From Stomorhina lunata (taxonomy: Eukaryota > Arthropoda > Insecta > Diptera > Rhiniidae), in NCBI GenBank assembly GCA_933228675.1, contig OW121741.1:15616623-15680622 (forward strand): a stretch of 64,000 nt of DNA. Reading direction: 5' to 3'. Shown here piece by piece: positions 37,436 to 50,473 of the stretch (the first letter of the stretch is position 1; every line of letters starts with the position of its first letter). The notes below the pieces were generated by a model. That model saw nothing but the letters and a program-made list of their open reading frames with translations. It did not search any database and was not told the DNA's origin. Both the position numbers and the translations under genes were made by a program.

Positions 37436-40400
37436 AATACCATATTTCTCTTCAGTAAAAATTTTAAACAAAATATTTATTTAATAAATATTTTAATCAA
37501 AATTTGTCTTTAGTAAAAATTTTGTTCATAATTTGTCTTTAGTAAAAATTTTGATCAAAATTTGTATTTAGTAAAAATTTTCATCAAAATTTGTATTCAG
37601 AAAAAATTTTGTTCAAAATTTGTTTTAAGTACAAATTTTGATCCAAATTTGTCTTTAGTAAAAATTTCGATCAAAATTTGTCTTTTGTAAAAATTTTGAT
37701 CAAAATTTGTCTTTAGTAAAAATTTTCATCAAAATTTCTCTTTAGTAAAAATTTTGATCAAAGTTTGACTTTAGTAAAAATTTTGATCCAAATTTTGATC
37801 GAAATTTGTCTTTAGTAAAAATTTTGATCAAAATTTGTCTTCCGTAAAAATCTTGATCAATATTTGTCATTAGTAAAAATTTGATCAAAAATTGTCTTTA
37901 GTAAAAATGTTCATCAAAATTTGTCTTTAGTAAAAATTTTGATCAAAGTTTGACTTTAGTATAAATTTTGATCCAAATTTTATCGAAATTTGTCTTTAGT
38001 AAAAATTTTTATCAAAATTTGTCTTTAGTAAAAATTTTGATCAAAATTTGTCTCAAGTAAAAATTTTGACAAAAATTTGTTATTAGTAAAAATTTTATCG
38101 AAAGTAGTCTTTGGTAAAAATTTTGATCAAAGTTTTATTTGTAAAAATTTTTATCAAAATTTGCCTTTAGTAAAAATTTTGATCAAAGTTTGACTTTAGT
38201 AAAAATTTTGATCCAAATTTTGAACAAAATTTGTCTTAAGTAAAAATTTTAATCAAAATTTGTCTTTAGTAAATATTTTGATCAAAATTTGTCTTTTTGT
38301 AAAAATTTTAATCAAAATTTGTCTTTAGTAAAAATTTTGGCCAAAATTTGTCTTAAGTAAAAATTTTGATCAAAATTTGTCATTAGTAAAAATTTGATCA
38401 AAAGTTGTCTTTAATAAAAATGTTCATCAAAATTTGTCTTTAGTAAAAATTTCGATCAAAGTTTAACTTTAGTATAAATTTTGATCCAAATTTTTATCGA
38501 AATTTGTCTTTTGTAAAAATTTTTATCAAAATTTGTCTTTAGTAAAAATTTTGATCAAAATTTGTCTCAAGTAAAAATTTCGACAAAAATTTGTCATTAG
38601 TAAAAATTTTATCAAAAGTTGTCTTTGGTAAAAATGTTCATAAAAATTTGTCTTTAGTAAAAATTTTGATCAAAATTTGACTTTAGTAAAAATTTTAATC
38701 CAAATTTCGATCAAAATTTGTCATTAGTAAAAATTTTAATCAAAATTTGCCTTTAGTAAAAATTTGAATCAAAATTTGTCTTTGGTAAAAATTTTGGCCA
38801 AAATTTGTCTTAATTAAAAATTTGATCAAAAGTTGTCTTTAGTAAAAGTGTTCATCAAAATTTGTCTTTAGTAAAAATTTTGATCAAAGTTTGACTTTAG
38901 TAAAAATTTTAATTCAAATTTCGATCAAAATTTGCCATTAGTAAAAATTTTAATCAAAATTTGTCTTTAGTAAATATTTTGATCAAAATTTGTCTTTAGT
39001 AAAAATTTGAATCGAAATTTGTCTTTAGTAAAAATTTTGGCCAAAATTTGTCTTAAGTAAAAATTTTGATCAAAATTTGTCGTTAGTAAAAATTTGATCA
39101 AAATTTGTCTTTAGTAAAAATGTTCATCAAAATTTGTCTTTAGTAAAAATTTTGATCAAGGTTTGACTTTAGTAAAAATTTTGATCCAAATTTTGATCAA
39201 AATTTGTCTTTAGTAAATATTTTAATCAAAATTTGTCTTTAGTAAATATTTTGATCAAAATTTGTCTTTTGTAAAAATTTTGATCAAAATTTGTATTTAG
39301 TAAAAATTTTGATCAAAAGTTGTCTTTAGTAAAAATGTTCATCAAAATTTGTCTTAAGTAAAAACTTGGAACAAAATTTGTCTTAAGTAAAATTTTTGTT
39401 CAAAATTTGTCTTAAGTAAAATTTTTGATCAAAATTTATCTTTAGTAAAAATTTTTTTCAATATTTGTCATTAGTAGTAATTTTAATCAAAATTTTTTTT
39501 TTAGTAAAATTTTTCATCAAAATTTGTCTTTATTAGAAATTGTTATCAAAATTTGTTTTTAGTAAAAATTTTCATAAAAATTTATTTTTAATAAAAATTT
39601 TGATCAAAAACTTTCTTTAAAAAAAATTTGTTCAAAATTTGTCTTTATTAAAAATTATCATCAAAATATGTCTTTAGTAAAAATTTTGCTCAAAATTTGT
39701 CTTTAGTAAAAATTTTGATAAAAATTTGTCTTTAGTAAAAATTTTGATAAAAATTTCTCTTTAGTAAAAATTTTGTTCAAAATTTGTCTTTAGTAAAAAT
39801 TTTGATAAAAATTTGTCTTTAGTAAAAATTTTGATAAAAATTTGTCTTTAGTAAAAATTTTGTTCAAAATTTGTCTTTAGTAAAAATTTTGATCAAAATT
39901 TGTCTTTAGTAAAAATTTTGTTCAAAATTTGTCTTTAGTAATAATTTTGTTCAAAATTTGTCTTATGTAAAAATTTTGATCAGAAATTGTATTTAGTAAA
40001 TATTTTGATTGAAATTTGTCTTAAGTAAAAATTTTGATCAAAATATGTCTTTAGAAAAAATTTTAATAAAAATTTGTCTTTAGTAAAAATTTTGCTCAAA
40101 ATTTGTTTTTGATAAATACTTTCATAAAAATTTGTCTTTAGTAAAAATTTTGATCAAAATTTGTCTTTAGTAAAAATTTTGTTCAAAATTTGTCTTTAGT
40201 AATAATTTTGTTCAAAATTTGTCTTATGTAAAAATTTTGATCAGAAATTGTGTTTAGTAAATATTTTGATTTAAATTTGTCTTAAGTAAAAATTTTGATC
40301 AAAATATGTCTTTAGAAAAAATTTTAATAAAAATTTGTCTTTAGTAAAAATTTTGCTCAAAATTTGTTTTTGATAAATACTTTCATAAAAATTTGTCTTT

Positions 40401-40935
40401 AGTAAAAATTTTGATAAAAATTTGTCTTTATTAAAAGTTATCATCAAAATATGTCTCTAGTAAAAATTTTCATAAAAATTTGTCTTTAGTAAAAATTTTC
40501 ATAAAAATTTGTCTTTAGTAAAAATTTTGATAAAAAATTGTCTTTTGTAAAAATTTTGTTCAAAATTTGTCTTTAGTAAAAATTTTGATTAAAATTTGTC
40601 TTTAGTAAAAATTTTGTTCAAAATTTGTCTTTAGTAAAAATTTTGTTCAAAATTTGTCTTATGTAAAAATTTTGATCAGAAATTGTCTTTAGTAAAAATT
40701 TTGATTGAAATTTGTCTTAAGTAAAAATTTTGATCAAAATTTGTCTTTAAGTAAAAATTTTGTTCAAAATTCGTCTTGAATAACAAATGTGATCAAAATT
40801 TGTCTTTAGTAACAATTTTTATCAAAATTTGTCTTTAATAAAAATTTTCATCAAAATTTGTCATGAGTAAAAATTTTGATCAAAATTTTTCTTGATTAAA
40901 AATTTTCATCAAAGTTTGTCATAAGTTAGTCGATA
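37436..40935 (-). repeat. S29a satellite array, reverse orientation
   Basis: About 120 diverged units of 28-30 bp reading AGTAAAAATTTTGATC, AAAATTTGTCTTT. This is the reverse complement of the array at 25.7-27.9 kb, and here the palindrome AAATTTTGATCAAAATTT is common. Multi-unit blocks recur: for example TTTTCATCAAAATTTG followed by a TTTGACTTTAG unit appears several times between 37710 and 39180, and the block at 39875-40120 is repeated at about 40140-40390. The higher divergence compared with S31a or S23 suggests an older array or weaker homogenisation. Confidence 0.9.
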
Positions 40936-42840
40936 CCGGATTTGTATAGTAAAAATATTGTTTCATATTTTTATATCTTTCGGCGCCTTCGAAGCTTAAC
41001 CTGTTTAACAAGTTTTTAATTACTTCTCCAAAATTTAATTTTTATTACTAACATGGCGCCTTGTCATTAATCTTTTGTCATTAAAGCTGTCAAATTTGAC
41101 AGCTTTAACTAAAAAAAAGTAATAAATAACAAATTTTTTAATTGAATTTAATAATGTCAGTTTAGTTTAGAAAAATTTCACTTTATTTGTTTTAAAAAAA
41201 TTTCAATTTCATTGGAAATGGATTTTCGGTTTTAGTGAAAGTATTTTGAAGACTAGATGTGGGTGGTTTGAAATTTAATTTAAAATAAATATTTATAAAT
41301 ATTTAAACTATTTCTAATTGAAATTGTTAGTTTTTGACTACAAAAAAATATTTGGTTGTATTTAATAATTTATAACAAAGTAAATGTTTTAGAAACGTTT
41401 TGAATAGCAAATTATTATATCTGGTGTATTGTGTTTTTTTGATGAATATTAAATAACTGTTTAATATTCTTCCAACTACAAATTTTTTACATTCCCAGAA
41501 AATCATTCAAAATGTACGTGAAATATTCGTATATTCATCATCAGAATGAATGGAGAGGAATGAACAAAAATAATGTTCAAATATTTATGAAATAATTTAT
41601 GTTTATTTTAAATAAACATTTTTGTTTGTATTTACTTAATTTCTAATAACATATTTATGGGTTAGAGCTTTGGGCTCTAACAAAAATTAACCCATTAAGG
41701 GCTAATGTGAAGTTAAAGGTTGTCGTAGACGACATGATTTAAAGCTTGTACCTGAACAGTTAATTTTTTGTTTAACCACTTTGTAGTGTTCAATATTTAT
41801 TTATATTTTCCTCTTTCATCCTACGCTTTTCAAGGGGTTAAGCCAATTAGTCAGAGTATATCTTAATGCCTTAAATATTCAAAATAAAGTTGTCACTAAA
41901 TTAGAATATTAATAAACTTCATAGCTACCACAAATTTACTCATCAGCACCACCTACCCAAAACAATTTACTCTACATCAATGTTCATCACTATCATCATG
42001 ATAATGATAATAACAGCTAATGAACATTATCTTTATCATCATCATCATCTTTATCATTGTTAACCTTATCATCACTACAAAAGTGTTGATTGCTTTTGTT
42101 GTTTGCTGGTGATGTTTCTAGATTGTTTTCCCATTTAATCATTGTTGCTGTTGCAAGTTGATTCACTGGATGTTACCAACAACAATAACAACAACAACAA
42201 CAAACACCAACACTTTGTTGTACTATAAATGTGCAACAATAGGTGTCATGTACCTTTAAATGTTATGCATATGAAATTATTTATGTTTGGCTTATAGTTT
42301 CTATTGTTGTTAGTATTTTATGCATAAATTCTAAATGCTACCGTTCATATGCCAGTACGTCTTTCGAAACGTACATCTCTACCTCTACCTGTCCGTCTTT
42401 CCCTCTTCATTCATTCAAAACTGTGTCTTCTTCCTACCTTCCTTCAATGACTTATGACAAACAGGCCTTTTGTTGTTTGTAATATTATTGGTCTGTGCTA
42501 TATCCTCTTTTCTAAAACACATTAAATTCTCACAAGCCTTCTTCCTCTAATCGTTGTCAGTCATACTCGTAGTATAAAACTTTATTTTTATTCCCTTCAT
42601 TTTAGACGTTTTTATATTTGTAAGACATTGGAGTCATCAATGATTTTTTTATATAAAACTACTGTCTACTGGGTCTAAGGTTTTCTTATTTTAATTCGTT
42701 TTTCTCTCCATGTATTTCTATTGTAGTCTATGGCATCGTAAATGTGTCAAAATTTGTAAAACGAGCTGATCTTGGAACAGTGGGATAGAGTGTAATAAAT
42801 TATGTTTAAATGTTATAAAAGCCAAATATATGAAGACAGT
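40936..42840. other. single-copy spacer with fly-like triplet tracts
   Basis: About 1.9 kb without arrays. ATC/GATAAT tracts lie at 41985-42075 and a CAACAA-type tract at 42175-42213, both common in fly introns and intergenic DNA. The only notable frame (42243-42482) reads through Ser/Thr/Tyr-rich low-complexity sequence from a non-ATG start. No gene is supported. Confidence 0.5.
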
Positions 42841-43055
42841 CGATTTTACTTTATTAAGTCCCATAATTTCATTACAAAAAGTGCCATGATTTTACTATAT
42901 AGATCCCCAAAATATCATAATATAAAGTCCCATGATTTTATCATATAAAAAACAACAAGATTTTGTTCCATAATTTTCTTACAAAAAGACCCACGATTTT
43001 ACTATATTCATCCCCACAATTTCATAATGTAGTCCCATAATTTCATTATAAAAAT
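42841..43055 (-). repeat. degenerate low-copy repeat, inverted relative of 31130-31600
   Basis: AAGTCCCATAATTTCAT, GTGCCATGATTTTACTATAT and GACCCACGATTTTACTATAT alternate every 30-45 bases. Read on the minus strand this is the TCGTGGGTCTTT vocabulary of 31.1-31.6 kb. A short tail of the same kind (AAGACATGATATC) reappears at 44069-44081 after the S29c array, so the satellite may have grown inside this repeat. Confidence 0.5.
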
Positions 43056-44045
43056 AAAATTTTTTAAAAATTTACTATTTTTATGGACTTTTTCTAATTT
43101 TGTCTATTTATAAGGAATTTTTTTTGTCTATTTTTAAGGAATTTTTCGAAAATTGTCTTTTTATAGGAAATTTTTCAAAAATTGACTATTTATAGGGTAT
43201 TTTTCGAAAATTGTCTATTTATAGGGAATTTTTCGAAAATTGTCTATTTATAGGGAATTTTTCGAAAATTGTCTATTTATAGGGAATTTTTCGAAAATTG
43301 TCTATTTATAGGGAATTTTTCGAAAATTGTCTATTTATAGGGAATTTTTCGAAAATTGTCTATTTAAAGGAAATTTTTTCTAAAATTGTCTATTTATAGG
43401 ATATTTTTCGAAAATTGTCTATTTATAGGGTATTTTTCGAAAAATGTCTATTTAGAGAAAATTTTTCGAAAATTGTCTATTTAAAGGGAATTTTTCGAAA
43501 ATTGTCTATTTAAAGGGAATTTTTCGAAAATTGTCTATTTATAGGGATTTTTTCGAAAATTGTCTATTTATAGAAGATTTTTCGAAAAATGTCTATTTAG
43601 AAAAAATTTTTCGAAAATTGTCTATTTAAAGGGAATTTTTCGAAAATTGTCTATTTAAAGGGAATTTTTCGAAAATTGTCTATTTATAGGGATTTTTTCG
43701 AAAATTGTCTATTTAAAGGGAATTTTTCGAAAATTGTCTATTTAAAGGGAATTTTTCGAAAATTGTCTATTTATAGGGATTTTTTCGAAAATTGTTTATT
43801 TATAGAAGATTTTTCGAATATTGTCTTTTTATAGGAAATTTTTCGAAAATTGTCTTTTTATAGGAAATGTTTCGAAAATTGTCTTTTTATAGGGAATTTT
43901 TCGAAAATTGTCTTTTTATAGGGAATTTTTCGAAAATTGTCTATTTATAGGGAATTTTTTGGAAAATTGTCTATTTACAGGTAATTTTTTCAAAAAATGT
44001 TTATAACAGGGAATTTTTCGAAGATTTTTTGTGTAGGGAAATTTT
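43056..44045. repeat. S29c satellite array (29-bp unit)
   Basis: About 34 copies of a 29-bp unit with two small palindromes, CTATTTATAG and TTTTCGAAAA. The period was read from CGAAAATTG at 43263 and 43292. A five-unit block with ordered variants (GTCTATTTAG, then two TTTAAAGGG units, one TATAGGGAT and one TATAGAAG) is repeated at an offset of 146 bases (43445 and 43591), giving a small higher-order repeat. Both edges are degenerate. Confidence 0.93.
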
Positions 44046-44153
44046 TTAATAAACTATATAGATCAAAAAGACATGATATCATTATGTCAAATCACATGAC
44101 TTTTATATAAAAATTTTTCTGCAGAAATTTTTTGTGTAGAAATGATGATCGTA

Positions 44154-44757
<604 letters not shown>

Positions 44758-44890
44758 TTAAAGGCACTATAGGCCTACATGAAAGTAGCTACGTCACAGA
44801 TATTTGGCAAAAATATTCCTCTTTTCTTTGAAAATTTCTTAATTGAAATTGGGCGAAATCGGCTTACATTTGACCAAGTTAATACCAATC
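44758..44890 (+). mobile_element. mini-me-like element fragment downstream of GTCY array
   Basis: AAAGGCACTATAGGCCTA, GTAGCTACGTCACAGATATT and AAATCGGCTTACATTTGACC match, in order, the sequence after the GTCY tract of the element at 56.8-58.0 kb. The fragment ends by about 44890. Upstream of the array no mini-me core is visible; instead the S29c edge and a TTTCTGCAGAAA word abut it. Confidence 0.65.
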
Positions 44891-45159
44891 AGAACCATTG
44901 CTTGGTATCCAACATTCCCTACATCATCTACATTATCTAGTTGTAAAAAAAATCGAAAACAGGTTATATCCGGGTATATAAAAGTTCTGTGGATCTACAC
45001 TTTACCGATAATAAATTGTTTCTTACCGGAATATGTTAGAGAAATATTTTCTGAAAAGAACGCTCATTAGGTAGACTTTTATGAATTATAGTAGTCTTGC
45101 CTCTTTAAATATTATAGCCATGACCCTTAATATAGCCATAAAGATAGACAATTTTTTTT
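44891..45159. other. short spacer
   Basis: No gene or array seen. The frame at 44843-45070 starts in the element fragment and has no recognisable motif. Confidence 0.4.
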
Positions 45160-45770
45160 ATCAAAAGTTTTTCTATAGAATTTTTTTTTTATCGAATAGT
45201 TTTATATAGAAAATTTTTTTATCCAAAATTATTATATAGAAATTTTTTTAATTTCTTTAGAAAGTTTTTTTATCAAAAATGTTTCTATATATATTTTTTT
45301 TTAATTTTTTATAATTTTTTTTTTATCAAAAATTTTTCTATAGAAAATTTTTTTATCAAAAAATTTTCCATTAAAAATTTTGTATCTAAAATTTTTCTAT
45401 GGGAAATCTTTTTATTAATAATTGTTCTATACAAAATTTTTTAGAATATTTGTCTACAGAAATTATCGAAAATTTTTCCATAGAAAAATATGTTTACCCA
45501 AATTTTTTCTTTAGTGTCGTGGCAACAATGTCCGAGACTATATTTCTTTGTTCTCTCGAATCATGTATTTTGTTGTTATAAATTGGCTTTTGGATTTTGG
45601 TTCCTGTGTATTTTGTTTGAATATCTGTTATACTCATTTCCTCGAGTTTCATTAATGATCCGGATATTTACGAAAATCAAAAAAAGTCTTCGGCTTCTGG
45701 TGGTATGGGCTGCCTACGCATAAAGAGCAATAAGAACGCACAAACAAACAAACATCTCACATTTAATTAA
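45160..45770 (+). repeat. 0.6-kb duplicated segment, copy 1 (with diverged S29d units)
   Basis: It starts with about 12 poorly conserved S29d units and continues from about 45505 into non-satellite sequence beginning CTTTAGTGTCGTGGCAACAA. The whole segment is repeated in the same orientation at 48307-48953 (offset 3147-3162). Relative to copy 2 it lacks about 33 bases near the right end. The overlapping frames at 45399-45581 and 45490-45723 are not preserved as frames in copy 2. Confidence 0.85.
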
Positions 45771-46680
45771 TATAGCCATAAAGGGTCATAAGTCTATCGA
45801 CTTTTCTCTTCTTAGTCCCACTGTTTGTTAACATTTAACATTTTCTTTCATACAATAAAACTGTCAACAGCTCATATTTCCGAACATATCATAATTTTCA
45901 ATTATGATTTGTCTTTTTATTAAATGTTGGAAAATAACATAAATATTGAAAAAATTCAGTAGTAGCTTTAAAATAATCGTAAATTGTAAAAAATTTTAAT
46001 GATCTTGGGTAGTTAAAGTCTTGCCTTAATAAGTAAATGACTCTGGCTATATTTTAAATAATTCAATAATTCCGGGGTTTAAGGAGAAGTCTTGTATTAA
46101 AGTAATCATATTTTAGATATTAAATTTTTATTAATTTTTCAATACTAATTTTTTCAATAAATTTTTATGTTTTTGATTTTATAATCACACGTCATATTGT
46201 CGCTTCGTTTTATGGCTTTTTAATTTTTTTATTCATAAATTTTTTTCTTGAATACATTTTAAAGGGGCTTTAATTTTGTCACCTTTTCTTTAAGGTTTTT
46301 AGAGAATTATTCTTGCCCTTTTGTTAAACATATTGAAAGCCTGTAAAATAGCTATTAAATTCTTTTTCTTTTTATTTCAATTTATGTTTATTGATTTATT
46401 GATGGTGTTGGTTTAAATGAATTTTAAATTTTTAATACAGTCCCTTGCACTTAAATACGCCCAGTAAAATTATGTTTAACGACTTTGAATTTAAAAAAAA
46501 ATTTGACTTGATTCCAAAAAATTAAAAAACTAAAGTGGATAAAGAACAGAGGTCGGCACAAAGAGAACAATCAAAATATCTTTCAGTTTTTTTTTTTATA
46601 TTTTTAACTTAAATACGTATTTTTTAATGTGTAGTTCTGATGTTTTAAAAAGAAAAAGTATTTTACTCCATTTTGAACAT
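45771..46680. other. AT-rich spacer
   Basis: About 0.9 kb with no gene and no array. Confidence 0.5.
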
Positions 46681-48660
46681 TTTTATCAACAATTTTTTAT
46701 CAAAAATTTTCTATATAAATTAAAAATTTTTCTATAGAAAATTTTTTTTTATCAAAAAATTTTCTATAAAAAAAATTTTTCTTTGGAAAATTTGCTTTAA
46801 AAAAATTTTTGACAAAGAAATTTTCTTTAGAAAAATTTTGAATAAAATAATTAAAAAAAAATTTTATACAAAATGTTTCTATTGAAATTTTTTTATCAAA
46901 AATTTTTCTATAGAAAATTTTTATCAAAAATTTTTCTATAGAAAATTTTTATCAAAAATTTTTCTATAGAAAATTTTTTATCAAAAATTTTTCTATAGAA
47001 AATTTTTTATCAAAAATTTTCTATAGAAAATTTTTTTAACAAAAATTTTTCTATTGAAAATTTTTTATCAAAAATTTTTCTATTGAAAATTTTTTATCAA
47101 AAATTTTTCTATTGAAAATTTTTTATCAAAAATTTTTCTATTGAAAATTTTTTATCAAAAATTTTTCTATTGAAAATTTTTTATCAAAAATTTTTCTATT
47201 GAAAATTTTTTATCAAAAATTTTTCTATTGAAAATTTTTGATCAAAACTTTTTTTATAGAAAATTTTTTAATAAAAAATTTTCAATAGAAAAATTTTTGT
47301 TAAAAAAATTTTCTATAGAAAATTTTTGATAAAAAATTTTCTATAGAAAAATTTTTGATAAAAAATTTTCTATAGAAAAATTTTTGATAAAAAATTTTCT
47401 ATAGAAAAATTTTTGATAAAAAATTTTCTATAGAAAAATTTTTGAAAAATTTGCTTTAGAAAAATTTTTGACAAAGAAATTTTCTATAGAAACATTTTGA
47501 ATAAAAAAATTAAAAAAAAATTTTAATAAAAAATTATTTTATAGAAAATTTTTTTTATCAACAATTTTTCTATAGAAAACTTTTTTTATCAAAAATTTTC
47601 TATTAAATTTTTTTTATCAAATTTTTTTTTTATCAAAAATTTTTCTATAGAAAATTTTTTATCAAAAATTTTTATAAACAAAATTTTTTTGTCAAAAATT
47701 TTTCTAGAGATAATTTATTTATCAAAAATTTTTCTATAGAAAATTTTTTTTGTTAAAAATTTTCCTATAGAATATTTTTTTTCAAGAATTTTTTTATAGA
47801 AAAATTTTTAATCCAAAATTTTTCTATAGAGAAATTTTGACCAAAAATTTTTCTATTGGAAAGTTTTTTATCAAAAACTTTTCTAAACAAAATTTGTTAA
47901 TCAAAACTTTTTCTATAGAAAATTAAAATTTTTTTTTTTTTTCAAAAATTTTTGTATACAAAATTTTTTTATTTAAAACTATTCTAAAAAAAAATTTTCT
48001 ATAGAAAAATTTTGGATAAAAAAAATTTTTTTTTATCAAAAATTTTTTTAGATAATTTTTTTTTTATCAAAAATTTGTCTATGGATTTTTTTTTTAATCA
48101 AAAATTTTTCTATAGAAAACTTTCTTTATTAAAAATTTTTCTATAAAAAACTTTTTTATCAGCAGTTTTTCTATAAACAATTTTTTTTATTAGAAATTTT
48201 GCTACAGAAAATTTTTTATCTAAAATTTTTCAATACAAAATTTTTTTATCAAAAAGTTTTTATGAAAAATTTTTTATAAAAAACTTTTATATAGAAAATT
48301 TTTTTTGTCAAAAGTTTTTCTATAGAATTTTTTTTATCGAATAGTTTTATATAGAAAATTTTTTTATTCAAAATTATTCTATAGAAATTTTTTTTAATTT
48401 CTTTAGAAAGTATTTTTTATCAAAATTTTTTCTATATATATTTTTTTATCAAAAACTTTTCTATGGAAATTTTAGAACATTTTTTATAAAATTTTTTTAT
48501 CAAAAATTTTTTTATAGAAAATTTTTTTATCAAAAAATTTTCCGTTGAAAATTTTTTATCTAAAATTTTTCTATAGGAAATCTTTTTATTAAAAATTTTT
48601 CTATACAGAATTTTTTAGAAAATTTTTCTATAGAAATTATCGAAAATTTTTCCATAGAAA
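46681..48660. repeat. S29d satellite array (29-bp, diverged, with internal inversion)
   Basis: About 65-70 units averaging 29 bp, built from TTTCTATAGAAA or TTTCTATTGAAA and a TTTTTTATCAAAAA linker. The best-conserved part is 46920-47240 (period 29 from TCTATTG at 47108 and 47137). Between about 47275 and 47450 the linker reads TTTTTGATAAAAAATTT, the reverse complement, so a run of about six units is inverted before the forward form returns near 47530. The right half is strongly degenerate and overlaps the start of the duplicated 0.6-kb segment. Confidence 0.88.
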
Positions 48661-48953
48661 AATATTTTTTCTTTAGTGTCGTGGCAACAATGTCCAAGAT
48701 TATATTTCTTTGTTCTCTCGAATCATGTATTTTGTTGTTATAAATTGGCTTTTGATTTTGGTTCCTGTGTATTTTGTTTGAATACCTGTTATACTCATTT
48801 CCTCGAGTTTCATTAATGATCCGGATATTTACGAAAATCAAAAAAGTCTTCGGCTTCTGGTGGTATGCCTGATAAAGAGCATTAAGAACGAACAAACAAA
48901 CATACAATTCACGAATACGTGTGTGTGCTTTATCATTCTCACATTTAATAAGT
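48307..48953 (+). repeat. 0.6-kb duplicated segment, copy 2
   Basis: This is the partner of 45160-45770, matching over the S29d edge, CTTTAGTGTCGTGGCAACAA, the CTCGAATCATGTATTTTG stretch and AAAGTCTTCGGCTTCTGGTG. Two copies about 3.15 kb apart flanking the S29d array suggest that the array and one flank were duplicated together, or that the array expanded between two copies. Confidence 0.85.
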
Positions 48954-49042
48954 TGTTGCCAAATAAAAGCATAAGCGGTATACTCTGTTTTTTATGGGAT
49001 TTTTCAAAATTCTAGGGTCGTTTTGAAAAATCCCATAAAAAA
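48911..49042 (-). repeat. short dispersed repeat, copy C, with perfect 22-bp inverted arms
   Basis: ATACGTGTGTGTGCTTTATC and, further on, GGTCGTTTTGAAAAATCCC link this segment to copies A and B (24.9 and 32.7 kb). Its end forms a perfect hairpin: 48988-49009 and 49021-49042 are exact reverse complements around an 11-base loop containing TTCTAGGGTCG. The left part overlaps the right end of the duplicated segment. Confidence 0.55.
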
Positions 49043-49432
49043 AATATATATAATAGAGTCTTTAGTTAACGCTTCTACAAATATAAACCGATTTACTTCC
49101 TTAGTTTTTTCAATGGGTATATTTAAGTGAACTGCACTGTTTTTTTTTCTCGCTTGACTTTTATTAAGATTTTTTTAACGACTTTTTCTGCGAGTGCATG
49201 AAACGTAAAGTAATTGTTTGATATCCTTCCGTTTGCCTAAGAAAGAGCTTTAAAAGTTATTGACTGCTAATAGGAAATACTTATTAGAATGATTGACATT
49301 AGTCGTCAGACCTTTCAGTAGACATGACAAAAACACATGTTTAGTGTAAAACCAATAAGACCGATGGACATCTTGTGGACAAGTTTGTACTACTCCTAAG
49401 TAAGGGCAGGCGTTTAACTCTTTAATGTCATT

Positions 49433-49450
49433 TGTTGCCTATAGGCAACA
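49433..49450. repeat. dispersed hairpin word, copy 4 (perfect palindrome)
   Basis: TGTTGCCTATAGGCAACA is a perfect 18-base palindrome, the same word as at 31748, 32034 and 32550 but with the centre fully symmetrical. Confidence 0.8.
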
Positions 49451-50374
49451 TTGTAGATTTTTGTTTAGAGTTTCTTTTGTTTCTGCTATTTTTTTTCAAC
49501 TGAAATCATTAATTTCTGAACTGGTTGAAATAGTGTAAAAAAGTGTGTTTCACTTTAGTTTTGACATCAAAGCGTTAACTCGAATTTTATTATAACACGA
49601 TTTAAACTAAAATAAAAGTTGAAATTCTATTTTTATTGTTTAACATTATTAAGATTAATAACACCTTCGAATAGCCACTAACTCTTCAAACCAATAGACA
49701 ACTATTTACAACATCATCATGATGATCCTCAAACATCATCCAGTTTCCGTTCAATATCTTCATAACATCATTATCATGTTGTAAGAGTATCTTTAAGTCC
49801 TTAGTGCAATTGCCCACTCCAATCACGTAAAACTAAATAAAAATTTGCTTAAAAATGTATTAAAAAAGTAAAATTTATTTCAATGGCATTAACTTTTATT
49901 CACTTTAGTGAACGTTAAGTAACATGACTCCAAGACAAGTAAAATGGCATACAAAAACAAATATATATAAAGCAAATGGATCCAAAAAAAAAAACTGAAA
50001 AGCTTTACAAAAGAGCCCGAGAAATCAAGAGTATAAATACAATACATGACTCCAGGTAAATAAAACACAACACGACTTAACATTCTGACAAATCTAAAAA
50101 AAAGAACCTGAGTTCAAAAAGGAAAAAAAAACTTCAACTCCAGCTACTGACTATTACACCTGCTACAGTCATAAAATTTGTTTTTATTTCATCTGTTAAA
50201 TTCTTTTTTTTCTGTATTTCAATTTTTTTTTCTTCCTCCTCTGAACTCTTGAGTTCATGTATTTTGTATTTTTACGACTCATAGTGCAAAATTATACTTC
50301 AGTCTTATTTTTGCTCCATTTGTATTTGAATTACTGACATTGCCACTAAAACATTTGCTGCTACTTTACCTTAC

Positions 50375-50473
50375 CTTCGAGCTTTTGCTACTGCTTTAGA
50401 GCTTCACTTCCAACATCACTTTCAACATCACTGGCAACAACAGAAGCATCACTGTTAGCAGTAGCCAAACTAC
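50375..50473 (-). other. possible exon-like segment (weak)
   Basis: On the minus strand this 99-base segment lies between an acceptor-like TATATTTGCAG and a donor-like AAGGTAAGG. Phase 2 reads SLATANSDASVVASDVESD and a few residues more before TAG. The composition is more coding-like than its surroundings, but it is also low-complexity (GATGTT and AGTGATG repeats), and the in-frame stop precedes the donor. A terminal or non-coding exon or chance are all possible. Confidence 0.15.
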
